From DATAUK01 sp036268295 (GTDB lineage: Bacteria > Actinomycetota > Actinomycetes > JAFAQI01), in contig DATAUK010000009.1 in the NCBI GenBank assembly GCA_036268295.1, forward strand, positions 1-64,000: a stretch of 64,000 bases of DNA, given 5' to 3'. Both the position numbers and the translations under genes were made by a program. The notes under the pieces were generated by a model. The model saw only the letters and a program-made list of their open reading frames with translations, did no database searches and was not told where the DNA came from. This document shows positions 59,348-64,000 of this stretch, piece by piece (the first letter of the stretch is position 1; the number at the start of each line of letters is the position of its first letter).

Positions 59348-61255
59348 CTAGCGCTTCTTCGGCTTTCGCTGGAGGCCGAGCCGCCTCGCCAGCCTGCGCA
59401 CGCCGCGCTTAGACACCCGCTCGAGTCGTTGCAGGCCGCCGCCGGCGCGATCTAGGGCTGAGGGTGGCGCAGCGGCCTTGCCGCCGGCAGTGCGGCTCGC
59501 CAGCATCGCGCCGATCACTGGCGGCGCGAGCTCGGCTGACCGCTGCCGGGCAACGGCGCCACCTGCGATGAGGACGACTCGATAGTCGGTCGGCTGACCG
59601 AGCTTGGGAATCTCGGCCTTGATCGTCACGACCAGGTCACCTGCCGACGTCACGATTACGTCACGGGGCGTCCGTAGCGCGACGGTGAGCTTGCCTCGCC
59701 ACGATGCTTCCATCGGCACCACGTTGACGATCAGGTGCTTGTTTCCCTTTGCCAGCAGGCGGGTGGTGGCGATCCGACGCACCGGCAACACCAATGCTCG
59801 CGGCGAGAGCACCGGGCGGGCCCCGGCGGCGGCCTTCGGCATCGCGGCACGAGAGACTCCGAATGCTTCGAGGCGCAGCGCCACATCCCAGCCGCCGACT
59901 CCCAGCGGGCGCCCGCCGCCGGCAGTCGTCGGGTCGATCGGCACCGTGCCCTGGAAGACGATTCGCGAGGCGCCGTCAGGGTCGCCCTCGATCTTGACGA
60001 AGCTGGACTCGACCGCGGCCTCGACGTACCACTCGACATCGTTCATCCGGTTGCGCACCGTCACGTCGACGCTGCCGCCGCGAACCTGGTGGGTCGAGTA
60101 CGGACCAGCGTCGAGGTCTGGCGGGATCAGCCGGGGATCCACCCGCCAACCGCCGTCGACCGCGATCAGGCGGATCGGCGAGCCGTCGGCGTGCAGGATC
60201 TCGGCGCTGACCTCGGCAACCCACCCGGTGCCCGACCAGCTGAGATCCCGCAGCTCGGCCCGTGCGATCGGTGCCGCGCTGCTCGCCGCGACCGCGATCA
60301 GCTGGTCCATGCGGTCCGTGACGATGGCCTGGGCGTGGGCGCGCGGCACAATCGCGAGCCGGGTGTGGAAGTCGGCCGGGAACCGCTCGAGCGCGATCCG
60401 CCGGACCTCGTCGAAGATCGCCTGCCGCGACTCATCGGTCCAGCGATTGATCCGCTTGCCGGCCAGCCGGCTGAGCATCTCGCCCGCATACGGCCGCTTG
60501 AGCAGCGTGTCGCGCAGCTCACCGGGCTCGGTGTGCGCCTCGATGACGTCGATGACTTCCTCGACGTACTGGTAGTAGTACTTCGCGTCCCACTTCTCGA
60601 ACGCGGCGTTACCCTCATCGTCGCGACGCACCCGGTGATAGCAGGGGTAGTCCGACAGCACCGAGATGACGTCGGCGGCGAGGAATGCCTCGACGACGAA
60701 GACATGATCCTCGAGCCGCCGCTTGCCTTCCGGAAAGCGGAGCCGTGCGTCGTTGAGGAACTGCCGCCGCAGCATCTTGTGCGGAGTCAGGCTGGTCATC
60801 AGCCGGTCCTGCCCGAGCACGGCCCGATCGATGTTGTTGCGGAACAGCGTGTGCGGCGCCCGGCGCTTGTGCCCGACCATCTTCGGGATCAGCAGGTCGG
60901 CACGGGTACGCCGAGCCATCGCGACCATCCGCTCGAGCGCCTTCGGGCTGAGGTAGTCGTCGTGGTCGTGGAAGAACACGTAGTCACCGCGCGCCGTCTC
61001 GATGCCGACGTTGCGTGGCTTGCCCGGCCAGCCGGAGTTCGGCTGGTGGATCACCTGCACGTCCGGGTGCTCGGCAGCGAGCCGGTCAAGCCGCTCGGGG
61101 GTCTCGTCGGTCGAGCCGTCATCGACGAAGATGATCTCGCGTCGATCCGCCGGCATGGTCTGGCTGAGATAGCCGTCGATGCAGGTCTCGATGTATTTAC
61201 CGGGGTTGTAGACGGGCACCACAACGCTGACATCGATGCTCATCGCGTCATCCAC
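59348..61255 (-). CDS. Family 2 glycosyltransferase with large C-terminal extension
   Basis: The protein has 635 residues from a GTG at 61253-61255 (an ATG four codons later is equally plausible). The GT-A domain (about 8-230) has VSVVVPVYNPGKYIETCIDG, IIFVDDGSTDETPERL, the DxD-type DYVFFHDHDDYLSPKALERM and RLEDHVFVVEAFLAADVI. The remaining 400 residues form beta-rich domains (WVAEVSAEILHADGSPIRLI). The C-terminus is strongly basic (RVSKRGVRRLARRLGLQRKP), which may anchor it to phospholipid or wall polymer. It probably adds a sugar to a cell-envelope glycan. It is 15 bp behind the GMC oxidoreductase gene on the same strand. Confidence 0.85.
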   Translation of the reverse strand: MDDAMSIDVSVVVPVYNPGKYIETCIDGYLSQTMPADRREIIFVDDGSTDETPERLDRLAAEHPDVQVIHQPNSGWPGKPRNVGIETARGDYVFFHDHDDYLSPKALERMVAMARRTRADLLIPKMVGHKRRAPHTLFRNNIDRAVLGQDRLMTSLTPHKMLRRQFLNDARLRFPEGKRRLEDHVFVVEAFLAADVISVLSDYPCYHRVRRDDEGNAAFEKWDAKYYYQYVEEVIDVIEAHTEPGELRDTLLKRPYAGEMLSRLAGKRINRWTDESRQAIFDEVRRIALERFPADFHTRLAIVPRAHAQAIVTDRMDQLIAVAASSAAPIARAELRDLSWSGTGWVAEVSAEILHADGSPIRLIAVDGGWRVDPRLIPPDLDAGPYSTHQVRGGSVDVTVRNRMNDVEWYVEAAVESSFVKIEGDPDGASRIVFQGTVPIDPTTAGGGRPLGVGGWDVALRLEAFGVSRAAMPKAAAGARPVLSPRALVLPVRRIATTRLLAKGNKHLIVNVVPMEASWRGKLTVALRTPRDVIVTSAGDLVVTIKAEIPKLGQPTDYRVVLIAGGAVARQRSAELAPPVIGAMLASRTAGGKAAAPPSALDRAGGGLQRLERVSKRGVRRLARRLGLQRKPKKR

Positions 61256-61270
61256 GCTAGTACGGCGATG

Positions 61271-62848
61271 TCAGCTGCTCGGCGTGGTACGGATCAGGTC
61301 GACGGCCTTCTCGGCGATCATGATCACCGGCGCGTTGGTGTTGCCGCGGGTGACCTTCGGCATGACCGAGGCATCCGCGACCCGTAGCGCGGCAATCCCG
61401 CGGACCCGCAGCTGCGGATCGCAGACCGCGTCCGCGCTCGAGCCCATCGCCGCCGTCGAGGTGGGGTGGTAGATGGTCTCGCTGCGGGCGCGGATATAGC
61501 CGCGGAGCGCGTCTTCGCTGGTGTCGCCAGGAGCGGGAAGGAACCGCTCGCCGACGTACGGCGCCAGCGCCGGCTGGGCGGCGATGTCGAAGCAGACCTT
61601 GAGACCGGCGAGCATCCGGTCAAGGTCTGATTGCTCGGCATAGTAGTTGGCGCGGATCACGGGCTTCGCGGTCGGATCGGCGGATCGCAGCGTGATGCTC
61701 CCCCGGCTCTGCGGCGTCAGAAGGTAAGGCCCGAGAGTTATGCCGTGCCCGGGCGGGTCGGTGAAGCCATGGCTGATGAAGATCGCCGGTGCGAACAGCA
61801 GCTGGATGTCGGGCGCCTCGATGCCGGCGTCGGTGCGGATGAAGCCGCCCGCCTCGGCGACGGTTGACGCGAACGGGCCGCGGTGGCGAAGCAGGTAGTT
61901 GGCGATGTGCTTTGGATTCTTATCGGCGCCGAACATCGTCACCGGCTGCGGTGTGTGCCAGCAGGCGCCGAGCGCGACGTGATCCTGCAGGCCCCGGCCG
62001 ACGTTCGGGGAGTCGAGTGCGACGTCGATGTCGAGAGCAGCGAGCTCCTCGGCGGGACCGATGCCGGAGAGCAGGAGCAGCTGCGGCGTGCCGACCGCAC
62101 CGCCGGCGAGGATGACCTCGCGGTCGGCCTGGAAGATCTGCCGCTTGCCGTCGACGACCGCCTCGACCCCGACCGCCCGGCCGCGCTCGATGACCACCCG
62201 GGTGGCAAGTGCACCGGTGACGACCGAGAGGTTCGACCGGCTCATTGCGGGCTTGAGGAATGCGGTCGCCGTCGAGCAGCGCCGGCCGGCGCGTTGGGTG
62301 GCCTGGTAGATCCCGATGCCGTCCTGGGTCTCGCCGTTGAAGTCCTCGTTGCTCGGCAACCCTGCCTGCGCGGCGGCCTCGACGTAGGCATGGGAGATCG
62401 GATGCGGCGAGCGCTGGTCGCTGACGGTCAGCGGACCGCTGGCGTTGTGAAGCGCTGAGGCACCGCGCTGGTTGCCCTCCGATCGCAGGAAGTACGGCAG
62501 TACGTCCTCGAAGCCCCAACCTTCGCAGCCGGCGTCGCGCCACTCGTCGTAGTCCAGCCGGTTGCCACGGATGTAGATCATCGCGTTGATCGACGAGGAT
62601 CCGCCTAGCACCTTGCCGCGGGGCCAGTACATCTCCCGGCCGTCGCATTCCGGCTCCGGCTCGGTGGCGAAGTCCCAGTCGTCCTTGGTACGGAACGTCT
62701 CGCCGAACGCGGCCGGCGTGGAGATGTTGCGGGAACTATCCGCGCCGCCCGCCTCGAGCAACGTGACCGAGATGCCGGGTTGTTCGGTGAGCCTCGCCGC
62801 CAGGACGCAACCGGCGGACCCCGCCCCGACGATCACGTAGTGCGCCAT
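61271..62848 (-). CDS. GMC family FAD-dependent oxidoreductase
   Basis: The 525-residue enzyme has the N-terminal FAD motif YVIVGAGSAGCVLAARLTEQ with the following LLEAGG. The GMC signature WPRGKVLGGSSSINAMIYIR is present, and the C-terminal active-site segment is YHPTSTAAMGSSADAVCDPQLRV in which His and Asn/His residues act on the alcohol. Choline dehydrogenase-like enzymes are closest in size. The substrate alcohol cannot be told. It heads a likely two-gene transcript with the glycosyltransferase. Confidence 0.92.
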   Translation of the reverse strand: MAHYVIVGAGSAGCVLAARLTEQPGISVTLLEAGGADSSRNISTPAAFGETFRTKDDWDFATEPEPECDGREMYWPRGKVLGGSSSINAMIYIRGNRLDYDEWRDAGCEGWGFEDVLPYFLRSEGNQRGASALHNASGPLTVSDQRSPHPISHAYVEAAAQAGLPSNEDFNGETQDGIGIYQATQRAGRRCSTATAFLKPAMSRSNLSVVTGALATRVVIERGRAVGVEAVVDGKRQIFQADREVILAGGAVGTPQLLLLSGIGPAEELAALDIDVALDSPNVGRGLQDHVALGACWHTPQPVTMFGADKNPKHIANYLLRHRGPFASTVAEAGGFIRTDAGIEAPDIQLLFAPAIFISHGFTDPPGHGITLGPYLLTPQSRGSITLRSADPTAKPVIRANYYAEQSDLDRMLAGLKVCFDIAAQPALAPYVGERFLPAPGDTSEDALRGYIRARSETIYHPTSTAAMGSSADAVCDPQLRVRGIAALRVADASVMPKVTRGNTNAPVIMIAEKAVDLIRTTPSS

Positions 62849-63032
62849 GCCGACAGCCTCGCATCGACCGGGTCACTTGTCCTCGCTGGGCTTGGGCGCT
62901 CGGCGTTAAAACTCAAAAGCGGCTGATGACGGTGGCTCGGCAATGGCGCCCGGTTTGTTGCCGTCCTCCCGTTCTGCTGCCCGACCACTGGGGTCCCCCA
63001 CCTAGCCGCATTTCCTTTTTAACTTCGCAGAC

Positions 63033-64000
63033 TCACGCGTAGCGGTTGGCGATGGTGATGACCTCGCGGACGTACCACCAGGCGTGGTTGTAGGAGAAGA
63101 CCGCGTCATCCAGCGACATCCCGCCGCGCCCGGCACCGGCGGCGCACAGGTAGCGGGCGGCCGAGAAGACGGCATCGGTCGGGTCGTTGATGTTGGCCTT
63201 GCCGTCGCCATCGGCGTCATAGCCGTACATCGACCACGTCGAGGGCAGGAACTGCATCGGGCCCTCGGCGCCGGCGGTCGACTTGTGGACGTCGCGGCCG
63301 TTTCCGGTCTCCACCGTGCCGATGCCGGCCAGCACGGTCCACGGCAGGCCGGGGCAGGTGACCGCGGCGCGGCGATAGAGGCTCAGATAGCCGGCCGGGA
63401 TGGTCTCGGTGGCATAGCTGCTCGATATCGACTGGTTGACCGGGGTCGCACGGGTCACATCGAGATGCGCCTTGGCGCCGAACGCCTTGTGCAACTCGCC
63501 GGTCAGGGCGTCGATCGGGACCTTGGGCGCTGCCACCAGCGCGACCCGATCCGGCGCAAGGCCGAGCACGCGGCCGGCCGGCTCCGAGAGCAGCGCCTGG
63601 GTGCCGTTGAGCCCGATCGTGGCGAAGGCGCCGATCCGCAGCGGTGCCACCTTCCCGCCATACCCGTCGGCGGCGTACGTCGCGCCGAGGCGGTGCCGCA
63701 GCCGGCGACTGTGGGCATACCCAACAGTCAGCTCACCCCGGGCCACCGACGTCCAGAGCGGCGTCGATGTCGCGGTGAGCTTGGGGGTGAAGCCGCGAAT
63801 CGTCGACAGCGGCACACCGAGCACGTGCAACCGGACGCCGTGCAGCGCGACACTGCCGCGATCGGCGAGCACCACCCGACGGACGCCTGGGCGCTTGCGC
63901 AGTCGCTGAACCGCCCGCAGCGATGCCGGCCGGGTCATCGTGACGATCACATCCGGCGGGGTGAGCTTGTGCAGTGGCGGCACCCGCAGCACAGCCGGTG
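63033..64000 (-). CDS. Lytic transglycosylase domain protein, partial
   Basis: The frame is open to the right edge, so the N-terminus (probably including the signal peptide) is missing. The visible part has an N-terminal region of about 190 residues without clear family (SLRAVQRLRKRPGVRRVVLA). A transglycosylase domain (about 200-318) follows, with the catalytic Glu in GIGTVETGNGRD, then AEGPMQFLPSTWSMYGYDAD and an EF-hand-like DADGDGKANINDPTDA. The final VFSYNHAWWYVREVITIANR is typical of SLT-type lysozyme-like domains. It should cleave peptidoglycan glycan strands outside the membrane. Confidence 0.88.
   Translation of the reverse strand, partial: PAVLRVPPLHKLTPPDVIVTMTRPASLRAVQRLRKRPGVRRVVLADRGSVALHGVRLHVLGVPLSTIRGFTPKLTATSTPLWTSVARGELTVGYAHSRRLRHRLGATYAADGYGGKVAPLRIGAFATIGLNGTQALLSEPAGRVLGLAPDRVALVAAPKVPIDALTGELHKAFGAKAHLDVTRATPVNQSISSSYATETIPAGYLSLYRRAAVTCPGLPWTVLAGIGTVETGNGRDVHKSTAGAEGPMQFLPSTWSMYGYDADGDGKANINDPTDAVFSAARYLCAAGAGRGGMSLDDAVFSYNHAWWYVREVITIANRYA

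Noticed and set aside
59735..61387. 550-codon plus-strand frame opposite the glycosyltransferase
   Set aside because: It is a high-GC third-position shadow of the glycosyltransferase gene and has no protein-like features.
1..64000. CRISPR array, restriction-modification or toxin-antitoxin defence system
   Set aside because: No regularly spaced repeats and no Cas, restriction enzyme or recognised toxin pair were found. The ArsR/SRPBCC pair is a regulatory operon, not a toxin system.

Overview
The window is high-GC DNA from an actinobacterium (class Actinomycetes; the genus cannot be read from the sequence). The main evidence is a long block, about 25.7-54.8 kb, whose gene order closely follows the Mycobacterium tuberculosis Rv2676c-Rv2699c neighbourhood: hemQ, hemG, hemE, DUF3000, RNase D, dxs, a TrmA/RumA-type methyltransferase, an APC permease, the ceoB/ceoC TrkA pair, an OB-fold protein, DUF3710, dut, DUF3093 and DUF4193. 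Frequent GTG starts, many apparently leaderless genes (a TAnnnT -10 box 6-7 nt before the start codon) and actinobacterial DUF families agree with this.

Region 1 (1-13 kb) is accessory and partly decayed. It opens with the N-terminal part of a tyrosine integrase and the 3' half of a tRNA-Val(GAC), which is an attachment-site scar. Two diverged tandem IS110-family elements follow (first frameshifted, second intact). Their leaders share a 47-nt block and look like bridge-RNA regions. Next come two convergent RidA paralogues, a truncated IS5-family transposase, hypothetical secreted proteins, a broken VOC gene, a PAS-PAS-GGDEF diguanylate cyclase, two decayed secreted-protein genes, an HTH regulator under a 39-bp palindrome, and an ArsR/SRPBCC operon.

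Region 2 (13-25.7 kb) holds secreted and lipoprotein genes (SpaA/cadherin-like, S53 sedolisin), a BrkB-type membrane protein, an AidB-like acyl-CoA dehydrogenase, and DNA-repair genes: a LigC-type ATP-dependent ligase and a stand-alone LigD-type polymerase domain. No Ku is visible. MsrB closes the region.

Region 3 (25.7-54.8 kb) is the conserved core: coproporphyrin-dependent haem synthesis, RNase D, isoprenoid precursor synthesis, K+/TrkA functions and dUTPase. A signalling module is inserted at 31.8-36.8 kb. In it a subtilisin, a membrane/GAF sensor and a HisKA_3 kinase are translationally coupled and divergent from a NarL-type response regulator. A SigE-type ECF sigma factor with a membrane anti-sigma-like partner lies beside dxs.

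Region 4 (54.9-64 kb) holds a gamma-carbonic anhydrase, an acyl-CoA ligase divergent from a pair of acyl-CoA dehydrogenases (probably a heteromeric enzyme) around a CCGAAC-GAG-GTTCGG palindrome, a GMC oxidoreductase with a family 2 glycosyltransferase, and a lytic transglycosylase cut by the right edge.
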